Of a stretch of 64,000 bases of DNA, positions 27,935 through 36,200 are shown piece by piece. The DNA lies in assembly GCA_030148665.1 (NCBI GenBank), contig JASBSZ010000013.1:62001-126000 (forward strand), read 5' to 3'. The notes under the pieces were generated by a model. The model did no database searches. It was not told the DNA's origin and worked only from the letters and a program-made list of their open reading frames with translations. The translations under genes and the position numbers were made by a program. How positions within the stretch are numbered: position 1 is the stretch's first letter; the number at the start of each line of letters is the position of its first letter. This DNA is from Alphaproteobacteria bacterium. GTDB taxonomy: Bacteria; Pseudomonadota; Alphaproteobacteria; Rhodobacterales; Rhodobacteraceae.

Positions 27935-29110
27935 TCACCCCTCGCCATATCCTTTCGGCACCGGCACCGGGTCCAGCGCGGCGGCGCGTTTCTGCAGCGC
28001 GCGGCCGATCACCACGCGGCTGATCTCGGTCGTGCCATCGACGATGCGCAACATCTGCGCCAGGCGGCTCAGCCGGTCCAGCCCGTAGGGTTTCAGCAGC
28101 CCCATACCCCCCAGAACCTGGGTACAGGTATTGGCAGCATCCACGGCCGCGTCGGGCACAAAGCGTTTGGCATGCGCGGCCCAGACCGGGCCCTCGGGCG
28201 TGCCCAGCTTGCGCGCCGCCTCGCGATACAGCAGGCGCGAGGCCTCGAGATTGGTGGCCACATCGCCCAGCATCCACTGGATGCCCTCGAGGTCGAGATT
28301 GACGCCGCCGAACATCTTGCGCCGCAGCGCATAGGCCAGCGCTGTATCAAGCGCGGCCTCCATCAGCCCGCAGCAGCCCGAGGCGATGGACACCCGCGCA
28401 ATGTCGATCGCCATCAGCGCGCCCTGAAAGCCCTGGCCGATGGGCAGGATGATGTTTTCATCAGACACGGTGACGTTATCCAGATACATCTCCGACATCG
28501 GCAGGAATTCGTAAGAGGGGGTTTCATAGCGCGGCCCGAAGGTCAGGCCCGGCGTGTCTTTCGGAATGGCGATCATTGCCATGTCCTTGTGGCCCGGCGC
28601 GTCCGATGTCTTGACCACCGTCAGATAGACATCGGCCTCGCCCGCCAGGCTGACCCAGGCCTTGGAGCCGCTGATCGTCCAGGTGCCGTCATCATTGATC
28701 TGGGCGCGGGTGTACATGGTCACAGCATCCGATCCCGACTGCGGCTCGGTCAGGGCGAAATTGGCGAGCTTGCGGCCCGAGGTCAGGTCGCGCGCCCATT
28801 TCTGCTTGAAGGTGTCGGTGCCATAGCCGCAGACGGCAAAGGTGCAGATATTGTGCATCGACAGCGCAAAGGCATAGGCCCCGTCGCCCTTGCCGAGTTC
28901 CTCATAGACCCGGATGCCCTCGGCCAGCGGCAGGCCTTGTCCGCCCCATTCCTCGGGCGCATACAGCCCGGTCAGCCCGGCCGCACCTGCCGCGTCGGAC
29001 GCCGCGCGCGGCCAGACGCCGGCCTCGTTCCACGCATCCACATTGGGCTTGATCACCTCATTGCAATGGCGCCGCGCCGCCTCAAGGATTTCGTCGATCT
29101 TGTCTGTCAT
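27935..29110 (-). CDS. acyl-CoA dehydrogenase
   Basis: A 391-residue FAD-dependent dehydrogenase. [19 protein letters not shown] and [13 protein letters not shown] form the FAD/substrate cleft. [22 protein letters not shown] and the catalytic Glu in VDGTTEISR (E362) close the C-terminal domain. Substrate chain length cannot be read. It is divergent from a FadR-family regulator with two candidate operators in the 80-base spacer, so regulation by an acyl-CoA or carboxylate effector is likely. It may feed an enoyl product toward AcuI. Confidence 0.9.
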   Translation of the reverse strand: MTDKIDEILEAARRHCNEVIKPNVDAWNEAGVWPRAASDAAGAAGLTGLYAPEEWGGQGLPLAEGIRVYEELGKGDGAYAFALSMHNICTFAVCGYGTDTFKQKWARDLTSGRKLANFALTEPQSGSDAVTMYTRAQINDDGTWTISGSKAWVSLAGEADVYLTVVKTSDAPGHKDMAMIAIPKDTPGLTFGPRYETPSYEFLPMSEMYLDNVTVSDENIILPIGQGFQGALMAIDIARVSIASGCCGLMEAALDTALAYALRRKMFGGVNLDLEGIQWMLGDVATNLEASRLLYREAARKLGTPEGPVWAAHAKRFVPDAAVDAANTCTQVLGGMGLLKPYGLDRLSRLAQMLRIVDGTTEISRVVIGRALQKRAAALDPVPVPKGYGEG

Positions 29111-29141
29111 GCCTTTCCTCGCTCTCCGCTGGCTGTTTCAA

Positions 29142-29190
29142 TTGTCTTACATTTGCAGCATGTCTTGCCACAGCTTCAATTGTCTGACAA
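29142..29190. promoter_or_regulatory. two FadR/FCD-type operators
   Basis: TTGTCTGACAA (29180-29190) and TTGTCTTACAT (29142-29152) match the TnGTnnnACnA consensus of FadR-subfamily GntR regulators, the second with one mismatch. Each is preceded by TTCAA, giving two direct repeats 38 bases apart. The downstream copy ends at the base before the regulator's ATG, which fits autorepression. Confidence 0.7.
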
Positions 29191-29934
29191 ATGAAAAACA
29201 TGAAAACACGGCTTGAAACGTCACGTGACCTGTCGGTGCAGATCGCCGAGGCCATCCGCGATGCGATCATTGGCGGCAGCCTGATCGTAGACGAACGCCT
29301 GCCCAGCGAGGCCGAACTGGCCGAGAAATTCGGCGTATCGCGCCCCACCGTGCGCGAGGCGCTCAAAAGGCTGGCCGCGCAAAACCTGATCCGCACTCAG
29401 CGGGGCGCAACCGGCGGGGCATTCGTCAACCGGCTGCGGTTTCAGGATGCCTATGGCCAGCAGATCACCACTTCGACCCTGCTGCTGAGCATGAATGCCG
29501 TCGATTTCGAAACCGCCGCCGAGGCGCGCTATGCGCTGGAACGGGCCTGCGCGCCGCTGTCGGCCCAGCGCCGCAGCGCCGACCATCTGGCCTGCATGCG
29601 GGCCGAGATCCATCGCCAGGGCCAGCCGGGCCTGTCGGACGAAAGTTTCTGCGCCTCCGACGTGGCCTTTCACCGGGCGCTGGTGGATGGCGCGCAGAAC
29701 CCGGTGCTGTCATACCAGCTGGCAGGCGCCATCGAGGCGATCGAGCCGCTGATGAACATGATCACATTCACCCGCCGCTCGCGCAGCCGCATCATCGCCC
29801 TGCATGGGCGTATCGCCGACGCCATCGAGGCACGCGACGCATCGGCCGCCGATCAGGCGCTGGAGCAGCTTGCAGACTATACGATTGCGCTGGCCCGCGA
29901 GGTCAAGGCCGCACGCAAGGCGCGCAAGGGCTGA
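29191..29934 (+). CDS. GntR-family regulator, FadR/FCD subfamily
   Basis: A 247-residue regulator with an N-terminal winged HTH (about 12-75; LPSEAELAEKFGVSRPTVREAL) and an all-helical FCD effector domain (about 100-235). The metal/ligand pattern D-x3-H is in ASDVAFHRALVDGAQN. It is divergent from the acyl-CoA dehydrogenase. The ATG at 29191 abuts an operator and has no clear ribosome-binding site, so it may be leaderless or start at the ATG at 29200 (MKTRLETS). Confidence 0.92.
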   Translation: MKNMKTRLETSRDLSVQIAEAIRDAIIGGSLIVDERLPSEAELAEKFGVSRPTVREALKRLAAQNLIRTQRGATGGAFVNRLRFQDAYGQQITTSTLLLSMNAVDFETAAEARYALERACAPLSAQRRSADHLACMRAEIHRQGQPGLSDESFCASDVAFHRALVDGAQNPVLSYQLAGAIEAIEPLMNMITFTRRSRSRIIALHGRIADAIEARDASAADQALEQLADYTIALAREVKAARKARKG

Positions 29935-29952
29935 TCTCGGGCTGAACCCCGC

Positions 29953-30183
29953 TCAGGCCGTTCCGCTCAGCGCCATGACGCCCAGCTTCATCGCCAGCAG
30001 CACCCAGGGCACGCCGTGCAGCAGGAAATCGAAGATGTCGATCGGGCGCGTCAGGTTGCCGGCGGCCAGCATCTTGAGCTTTTCCCAGATATGGGGCTCG
30101 GGCAGGAATGGGGCCAGCCCCAGCGTCAGCGCGACCAGAATCAGGGTGGACAGGGGAAGGGAATCGATGAAGGCCAGCATCAT
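29953..30183 (-). CDS. small two-helix membrane protein
   Basis: A 76-residue protein with two predicted membrane helices (LSTLILVALTLGLAPF and GVPWVLLAMKLGVMAL) joined by a polar loop PEPHIWEKLKMLAAGNL. Small proteins of this type are conserved in Rhodobacterales and are sometimes named RND transporter, with no evidence for transport by themselves. Two consecutive ATGs are possible starts; GGAG is three and six bases upstream of them. It converges with the GntR gene. Confidence 0.6.
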   Translation of the reverse strand: MMLAFIDSLPLSTLILVALTLGLAPFLPEPHIWEKLKMLAAGNLTRPIDIFDFLLHGVPWVLLAMKLGVMALSGTA

Positions 30184-30370
30184 GTGCTCCGCTTGCGGGA
30201 TGAACAGTTAAGGAAATACGCATATGTTCACCGGCGCGGCGCAGGAAAACAGGACAAATCCGCGCGCCCCGCATGGGCGGGGGCAGATTTGATGCCAAAG
30301 GGGACTTGACCTCGCCCCCCGCATTGTGGCCCCTGTGACCGGTATGGGGCGCAAACAACCGGAGACCGAC

Positions 30371-31411
30371 ATGACCGCAGCCACCCTGACCATCGACCTC
30401 GACGCCATTGCCCGCAACTGGACCCTTCTGGATGACAGCAGCGACAAGGCCACCACGACCGGCGCGGTGGTCAAGGCCAATGCCTATGGCCTGGGGGTCG
30501 CACGCGTGGTGCAGGCATTGCAGGCGGCGGGCGTGCGCATCTTTTTCGTGGCCGAGGCGCGCGAAGGTCTGGCCGTCAGACGGGCATGCGGGGACGAGGC
30601 CGAGATATTCGTCTTTTCCGGTCACATGGCCGGCGATGCCCCGCTGCTGGCTCGGGCAAACCTGATCCCGCTGCTGAACGATGCGGCCCAGGTCGCCCGC
30701 CATTTCGAGCTGCTCGCGGACCATCCCTTCGGCATCCAGCTGGATACCGGGATGAACCGCCTCGGCATGGAGCGCGCGGAGTTCCTGGCCCTGCGCGATG
30801 ACATCATGGCCGCAGGGCCTGCGCTGATAATGTCCCATCTGGCCTGCGCGGACGAGCCCGACCACCCGCAGAACGCCGCACAGCTGCACGCCTTTCGCGA
30901 GATGACCGACGGGCTTGAGGTGCGTCGCTCGCTGGCGGCGACAGGGGGCATCCTGCTGGGCCCGGAATATCATTTCGACGTGACCCGCCCCGGTATCGGC
31001 CTCTACGGCGGCCTGCCATTTGCCGATGCCCGCCCGGTCGTGAACCTGTCGCTGCCGGTGATCCAGACCCGCGAGGTCAGGCAGGGCGAAAGCGTCGGCT
31101 ACGGCGCCGACTGGCGCGCAGAACGCGATTCGATCGTGGCCACCCTTGCCGCCGGCTATGCCGACGGGCTGATCCGGGCCATGGGCGGGCGCGCCATGCT
31201 ATGGGCAGATGACACGCCTTGTCCCCTTGTCGGACGCGTATCGATGGACCTGCTGACGGTTGACGTGACCGACCTCGACGATATCCCGGCAAGTCTCGAC
31301 ATCCTGTGCGATCTTCAGACCATAGACGACCTGGCCGACATGGCCGGTACCATCGGTTATGAAATCCTCACCGGTCTTGGCCCGCGCTACAAACGGGTCT
31401 ACAAGGGCTGA
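30371..31411 (+). CDS. alr: alanine racemase
   Basis: A 346-residue PLP enzyme interconverting L- and D-alanine for peptidoglycan. The PLP Lys is K35 in [11 protein letters not shown], and the substrate Tyr and acidic residues lie in [10 protein letters not shown] and [18 protein letters not shown] precedes the ATG at 30371 ([17 protein letters not shown]); the frame opens 15 codons earlier without conservation. Length is close to the 360-residue norm. It heads a plus-strand series with mlaEF. Confidence 0.94.
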   Translation: MTAATLTIDLDAIARNWTLLDDSSDKATTTGAVVKANAYGLGVARVVQALQAAGVRIFFVAEAREGLAVRRACGDEAEIFVFSGHMAGDAPLLARANLIPLLNDAAQVARHFELLADHPFGIQLDTGMNRLGMERAEFLALRDDIMAAGPALIMSHLACADEPDHPQNAAQLHAFREMTDGLEVRRSLAATGGILLGPEYHFDVTRPGIGLYGGLPFADARPVVNLSLPVIQTREVRQGESVGYGADWRAERDSIVATLAAGYADGLIRAMGGRAMLWADDTPCPLVGRVSMDLLTVDVTDLDDIPASLDILCDLQTIDDLADMAGTIGYEILTGLGPRYKRVYKG

Positions 31412-31453
31412 ATCGCGGATTTTCCCGCACCAACGGCAAGGTTTCGGACCGCC

Positions 31454-32239
31454 ATGAACCCGATTACGCCAATCCTCGCCCCCATAGGGCATTCGGTGCT
31501 GGCCCTGCTGGCCGCCATCGGGCGTGTCACCATCTTTACCGGGAAATCCGTCAGCCACATCCTTCGCCCCCCCTTTTACCTGCGCGAATTCCTGTCACAA
31601 CTGCTGCATATCGGCTATTTCAGCCTGCCGGTGGTGGGCCTGACCGCCGTGTTCACGGGCGCGGCGCTGGCCTTGCAGATCTTCGAGGGGGGCTCGCGCT
31701 TCAACGCCGAAAGCGTGGTTCCCTCGATCGTGGCTATCGGCATGGTGCGCGAGCTTGGCCCGGTGCTGGGCGGGCTGATGGTGGCCGGGCGGGTGGCCTC
31801 GTCTGTCGCCGCCGAGCTGGGCACCATGAAGGTGACCGAACAGATCGACGCGCTGGTCACGCTTTCGACCAACCCGATGAAATATCTGACCGTGCCACGC
31901 GTGCTGGCGGCCACATTGGCCATGCCGGTCCTGGTCGCGGTGGGCGACGCGATCGGCATCATGGGCGGCTGGCTGGTCGGCATCACCAAGCTGGGGCTGA
32001 ATTCCGGCGCCTATCTGAAGAACACGGTCGATTTCCTGGAAAGCTGGGATGTGACATCGGGGCTGCTCAAGGCGGCGGTATTCGGTTTCATCCTCGCGCT
32101 GATGGGCTGCTATCACGGCATGAATTCGGGCCGCGGGGCACAGGGCGTGGGGCGCGCCACCACCAATGCGGTGGTCTCGGCCTCGGTCTTGATCCTGACC
32201 GCGAACTACATCCTCACAACCCTGTTCTTTTCGTCATGA
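31454..32239 (+). CDS. mlaE: MlaE-family ABC lipid transporter permease
   Basis: A 261-residue permease with five or six helices and the MlaE hallmark FTGAALALQIFEGGSRF. The ATPase-docking segment RELGPVLGGLMVAGRVASSVAAELGTMKVTEQIDAL is near-canonical in composition. It would move phospholipid between the membranes with MlaF. The usual third component MlaD (MCE domain) is not encoded next to it. It lies 42 bases after alr and 10 bases before the ATPase gene. Confidence 0.92.
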   Translation: MNPITPILAPIGHSVLALLAAIGRVTIFTGKSVSHILRPPFYLREFLSQLLHIGYFSLPVVGLTAVFTGAALALQIFEGGSRFNAESVVPSIVAIGMVRELGPVLGGLMVAGRVASSVAAELGTMKVTEQIDALVTLSTNPMKYLTVPRVLAATLAMPVLVAVGDAIGIMGGWLVGITKLGLNSGAYLKNTVDFLESWDVTSGLLKAAVFGFILALMGCYHGMNSGRGAQGVGRATTNAVVSASVLILTANYILTTLFFSS

Positions 32240-32249
32240 AGGCGCCCTG

Positions 32250-33008
32250 ATGACCCGGCCGATGATCGAATTCCGCGACGTGTACAAGTCGTTCGGCGAC
32301 AACCACGTCCTGCGCGGCATCGACCTGAGCGTGAACAAGGGCGAAAGCATGGTCATCATCGGCGGCTCGGGCACCGGCAAATCGGTACTGCTGAAATGCG
32401 TCCTCGGCCTGCTGCACCCGGACAAGGGCGAAATCCTGGTCGAGGGCAGGCCCGCCGAACAGGGCGACCGCGATGCCTTTCTGGCGCGCTTCGGCATGCT
32501 GTTTCAGGGCGGCGCGCTGTTTGACAGCATGACGGTCTGGCAGAACGTGGCCTTCCGCCTGCTGCGCGGAAAGCTCAAGCGCCCGCGCGACGAGGCCCGC
32601 GCCATTGCCATCGAAAAACTGCGCCGCGTGGGGCTGAAGGAACGGGTTGCCGACCTCTACCCGGCCGAGCTGTCGGGCGGCATGCAGAAACGCGTCGGCC
32701 TGGCCCGCGCCATCGCCGCCGAGCCCGAGATCATCTTTTTCGACGAGCCCACGACCGGCCTTGACCCGATAATGTCGGGCGTCATCAACAGCCTGATCCG
32801 CGAGATCGTCACCGAGATGGGCGCCACCGCCATGACCATCACCCACGACATGAGCAGCGTGCGCGCCATTGCCGACCAGGTTGCCATGCTGCATGACGGC
32901 AAGATCCGCTGGACCGGCCCGGTCGAAAAGATGGACGATTCCGGCGATCCCTATCTCGACCAGTTCATCAACGCCCGCGCCGAAGGCCCGATCGAGGCCA
33001 TCCGCTAG
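32250..33008 (+). CDS. mlaF: MlaF-family ABC lipid transporter ATPase
   Basis: A 252-residue ATPase with Walker A GGSGTGKSVLLK, signature ELSGGMQKRVGLARAI, Walker B IIFFDEPTTGLDP and H-loop TITHDMSS. MLFQGGALFDSMTVWQNVAF is the Mla-type Q-loop. It partners the MlaE permease encoded just upstream. The transcription unit probably ends at the repeat/hairpin 33015-33075. Confidence 0.93.
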   Translation: MTRPMIEFRDVYKSFGDNHVLRGIDLSVNKGESMVIIGGSGTGKSVLLKCVLGLLHPDKGEILVEGRPAEQGDRDAFLARFGMLFQGGALFDSMTVWQNVAFRLLRGKLKRPRDEARAIAIEKLRRVGLKERVADLYPAELSGGMQKRVGLARAIAAEPEIIFFDEPTTGLDPIMSGVINSLIREIVTEMGATAMTITHDMSSVRAIADQVAMLHDGKIRWTGPVEKMDDSGDPYLDQFINARAEGPIEAIR

Positions 33009-33014
33009 ACCCGC

Positions 33015-33075
33015 CTTCTTCTTTGCCCAAATACGCCGGGGGAGTCGCGCCAGCGACGGGGGCAGCGCCCCCTGC
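33015..33075. repeat. dispersed repeat family A with two hairpins
   Basis: Core CTTCTTCTTTGCCCAAATAC, then GTCGC/GCGAC with loop GCCA and GGGGGC/GCCCCC with loop AGC. It is almost base-for-base the same as 44344-44405. It lies seven bases after the mlaF stop, in a 200-base gap whose remainder shows nothing recognisable. Confidence 0.8.
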
Positions 33076-33208
33076 CAGGCTGCAATGGCAAAGCTGCGGC
33101 GGCCAGCCGACCTTTTCCTGACCGGGCGCGCATGATAACAGAAAGCACGACAGGAACACGCAAATTGCCCGCCATCGCCACTAATACCCCGCAAGCCGGA
33201 GGCACGAC

Positions 33209-33580
33209 ATGATCGAAACCCTGCGCGGCATCGGCCTTTTTGCCCTCTTGCTGGTGTTTTACCCGCTGCCGGTCACGCTGGTTCTGGCCTCGGCCCTGCG
33301 CATCGCCCTTGGCTGGGGAGAGCGGCGATTTCTGTTGCCCGCCCTGGTCGCGGCAGCGCCGCTTGCCTATGTCGTGCTGTTCATGAAAACCGGCCTGTTC
33401 GGCGCCGGCCTGCCCGGCTTTGCCCCTGCCGCGCTGATCGTTGCGACACTCGTCGCCCTTGCCAGTTGGGCGCTGGCCGCGCGCCGGGGCGGCATGGGGC
33501 GTTTCTGGCTGGAGCCCGTGGTCATGATCGCCTCCACCATCTGGCTGCTGCTGAGTGTGCCCAACTGGATCGCCCATTGA
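33209..33580 (+). CDS. small membrane protein of unknown function
   Basis: A 123-residue hydrophobic protein with about four predicted helices (near residues 5-30, 42-62, 72-90, 100-118). It has no recognised motif. GGAGG precedes the ATG. Its stop overlaps the start of a pqiA-like gene (TGATG at 33578-33582), so it is probably made with PqiA and may function in the same envelope process. Confidence 0.75.
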   Translation: MIETLRGIGLFALLLVFYPLPVTLVLASALRIALGWGERRFLLPALVAAAPLAYVVLFMKTGLFGAGLPGFAPAALIVATLVALASWALAARRGGMGRFWLEPVVMIASTIWLLLSVPNWIAH

Positions 33581-34038
33581 TGCGCCTTGCCCTGATCATC
33601 GCCAACCTGTCGCTGCTGGTGCTGTTTCCGGTCGCCTGGTTCGCGCCGATCCTCAAATCGGGCCTGCTGCCCTTTCTCAGCCTCAGCGAAAACTCGATCG
33701 TCAGCGCGCTTCAGGGGATCTGGAAACACGACGTCTATCTGGCGCTGTTGATGACGTTCTTTGCCATCTTCGCCCCCTATATCAAGATCATCGGCCTGGC
33801 CTTGATCCATTTCGATCTGCTGAGCGCGCGCCTGCTGGCCCCGCTGACCTTTATCGGCAAGCTGGCCATGGCCGATATCTTTGTGATCGCGCTTTACATC
33901 GTGCTTTATACCGGCATCAAGGTGGCCGGGGTTCAGGGGCGCGTGGAAACCGCCTGGGGGCTGTATCTGTTCACCGGATGCGTGGTGGCCTCGCTGCTGA
34001 TCTCGTTCCTGACGGCAAGGATGCTGAAAAATGGCTAA
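33580..34038 (+). CDS. PqiA-type (paraquat-inducible protein A) membrane protein
   Basis: A 152-residue single-domain PqiA protein with four helices. FFAIFAPYIKIIGLALI and LAMADIFVIALYIVLY are recognisable PqiA segments. It is about half the length of E. coli PqiA, which has two such domains. PqiA proteins accompany MCE-type lipid transfer proteins, which fits the upstream mlaEF. It overlaps the preceding stop by one base and the radA start by eight. Confidence 0.85.
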   Translation: MRLALIIANLSLLVLFPVAWFAPILKSGLLPFLSLSENSIVSALQGIWKHDVYLALLMTFFAIFAPYIKIIGLALIHFDLLSARLLAPLTFIGKLAMADIFVIALYIVLYTGIKVAGVQGRVETAWGLYLFTGCVVASLLISFLTARMLKNG

Positions 34039-35389
34039 GACCAGCTTTGTCTGTTCCGCCTGCGGGGCGGTGCACAAGAAATGGGCCGGGCGCTGTGATG
34101 ATTGCGGTGCCTGGAACACCATTTCGGAAGAAAAGGCATTGTCAGCGGGGCCTGCGAAAAAATCGCTGGGCGCCGCGCGGGGCCAGAGGATGGCGCTGTC
34201 GGACCTGACAACACAGGACGCCCCCTTGCAGCGCACCCTGTGCGGCATGGATGAATTCGACCGCGTGCTTGGCGGCGGGCTGGTGCCGGGCTCGGCCATC
34301 CTTGTGGGGGGCGATCCGGGGATCGGCAAGTCCACCCTGCTGTTGCAGGCCGCCGCCGCCTTTGCCCGCAAGGGGCTGAAGGTGATCTATGTGTCCGGCG
34401 AAGAGGCCGCCAGCCAGATCCGCATGCGGGCCGACCGGTTGAAACTGACCGACGCGCCGGTGCAGCTGGCCGCCGAAACCAATCTGCGCGACATCCTGAC
34501 AACGCTGGACCAGGAAAAACCCGATTTCGTCATCATCGATTCGATCCAGACCATGTGGGCCGACCATGTCGAAAGCGCGCCCGGTTCCATCAGCCAGGTG
34601 CGCGCGGCGGCCCACGAGCTGACCGCGTTTGCCAAGCGGCGCGGCATTTCGGTGGTGCTGGTCGGCCATGTCACCAAGGAGGGCCAGATTGCCGGGCCGC
34701 GCGTGGTCGAACACATGGTCGATACCGTGCTGTATTTCGAAGGCGAGCGCGGCCACCAGTTCCGCATCCTGCGCGCGGTGAAAAACCGCTTTGGGCCGGC
34801 CGACGAAATCGGCGTGTTCGAGATGACCGGCCGCGGGCTGGAACAGGTCAGCAACCCCTCGGCCCTGTTCATGTCGGAACGCGAGAAACCCGCGCCGGGC
34901 TCGGTGGTCTTTGCGGGCATCGAGGGCACGCGCCCGGTGCTGGTGGAAATCCAGGCGCTGGTGGCGCCCAGCCCGCTGGCCACGCCGCGACGCAATGTAG
35001 TGGGCTGGGACAACGGGCGCCTGGCGATGGTGCTGGCCGTGCTGGAATCGCGCTGCGGCATCGCATTTGCCGGCATGGACGTCTATCTGAACATCGCCGG
35101 CGGCATGCGCATATCCGAGCCCGCCGCCGATCTGGCGGTGGCGGCGGCCTTGATGTCGGCGCGCGAGCAACGGCCGCTGGACGCCCGCACGGTGGTGTTT
35201 GGCGAGGTCAGCCTGTCAGGCGCCCTGCGCCCGATCACGCAGGCCGACGCTCGCCTGAAAGAGGCGGCCAAGCTGGGATTTCACGCAGCCATTGCACCCG
35301 CATCGGTAAAATCGGTGTCATCGGGGGGTTTCAGGGTAAAAAAACTTTCCGATCTGGAAGAATTCATTATAGACATTTTCGGGGGCTGA
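34031..35389 (+). CDS. radA: DNA repair protein RadA (branch-migration ATPase)
   Basis: A 452-residue RecA-like helicase that drives branch migration in recombination. The N-terminal C4 zinc finger uses C8, C11, C22 and C25. Walker A GGDPGIGKST is at 93-102, Walker B FVIIDSIQT follows, and the RadA-specific KNRFG is in VKNRFGPADEIG. The C-terminal Lon-like domain contains GGMRISEPAADLAVAAAL. Length matches the family. It is coupled to pqiA by overlap and followed by cvpA. Confidence 0.97.
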   Translation: MAKTSFVCSACGAVHKKWAGRCDDCGAWNTISEEKALSAGPAKKSLGAARGQRMALSDLTTQDAPLQRTLCGMDEFDRVLGGGLVPGSAILVGGDPGIGKSTLLLQAAAAFARKGLKVIYVSGEEAASQIRMRADRLKLTDAPVQLAAETNLRDILTTLDQEKPDFVIIDSIQTMWADHVESAPGSISQVRAAAHELTAFAKRRGISVVLVGHVTKEGQIAGPRVVEHMVDTVLYFEGERGHQFRILRAVKNRFGPADEIGVFEMTGRGLEQVSNPSALFMSEREKPAPGSVVFAGIEGTRPVLVEIQALVAPSPLATPRRNVVGWDNGRLAMVLAVLESRCGIAFAGMDVYLNIAGGMRISEPAADLAVAAALMSAREQRPLDARTVVFGEVSLSGALRPITQADARLKEAAKLGFHAAIAPASVKSVSSGGFRVKKLSDLEEFIIDIFGG

Positions 35390-35438
35390 GCATGAACAAC
35401 AGGGACAACGGGGCGGACAACCCCGGAACAGGAACAAG

Positions 35439-36095
35439 ATGGTAGGCTTTACACTTGTCGATGCGGGGGTCGCGGGCATCATCCTGATCTCGGCCATCCT
35501 TGCCTATTCGCGCGGTTTCGTGCGTGAAACACTGGCGATTGCGGGCTGGGTTGCGGCGGCGGCGGTGGCGTTCGTCTTTGCCCCCCAGGCCGAGCCGCTG
35601 ATCAAGGAAATCCCGGTTGTCGGCGATTTTCTGGCCAATTCGTGCGAACTGTCCATGATCACGGCCTTTTTTGCCGTCTTTGCGGTGGCGCTGATCGTGG
35701 TGTCGATCTTTACGCCGCTGTTTGCGAACCTCGTGCGCAAATCGGCGCTGGGCGGGTTCGATGCCGGGCTGGGCTTTCTGTTCGGCGTTCTGCGCGGCGT
35801 CGTGCTGGTGGCGCTGGCCTTTGTCGCCTATGACCGCATCATCCCGGCTGCCGAGGGCATGCCGATCATCGACGATTCACGATCGGCGGCGATCTTTTCC
35901 CAGACAAGGGATGCGATCGAGAAACAGATCCCGACCCAGGCGCCCGAATGGATCGTCACCCGCTATGAACAGCTGACCCAGCCCTGTCTTTCCGCCCGGG
36001 CAAAACGCGGCTCGGGCAGCCGTCTGCCCCAGATCACGCCGGGCGCGACCCCTTCGAACAAGGTCATCCGTGTGACCCCCGGCTCGGGCGCGTGA
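35439..36095 (+). CDS. cvpA: CvpA family membrane protein
   Basis: A 218-residue protein with four N-terminal helices in about residues 1-135 (YSRGFVRETLAIAGWVAAA; GLGFLFGVLRGVVLVALAF) and a soluble Pro/Gly-rich C-terminal tail after about 175. CvpA-family proteins act in envelope homeostasis and are commonly found upstream of purF, as here. The ATG at 35439 overlaps the end of a possible 17-codon ORF (35392-35445). Confidence 0.92.
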   Translation: MVGFTLVDAGVAGIILISAILAYSRGFVRETLAIAGWVAAAAVAFVFAPQAEPLIKEIPVVGDFLANSCELSMITAFFAVFAVALIVVSIFTPLFANLVRKSALGGFDAGLGFLFGVLRGVVLVALAFVAYDRIIPAAEGMPIIDDSRSAAIFSQTRDAIEKQIPTQAPEWIVTRYEQLTQPCLSARAKRGSGSRLPQITPGATPSNKVIRVTPGSGA

Positions 36096-36200
36096 ACCCG
36101 TTGACGTGAAAAAATCGTGATTTCTGCCTTGCGAGGGTGACTCTTCCGCAGGGCCGAATTAAGAGGGGGCAGACTTCGGCTGCCTGGGATCCGATTCACC

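Noticed and set aside
30224-30292. 22-residue ORF (MFTGAAQENR...) upstream of alr with AAGGAAATA before its ATG
   Set aside because: It is too short and of unremarkable composition, with no supporting conservation visible from one sequence.
35392-35445. 17-codon ORF between radA and cvpA (MNNRDNGADNP...)
   Set aside because: It overlaps the cvpA start, has no conserved feature and no attenuator-like structure. It may simply be the 5' leader of cvpA.
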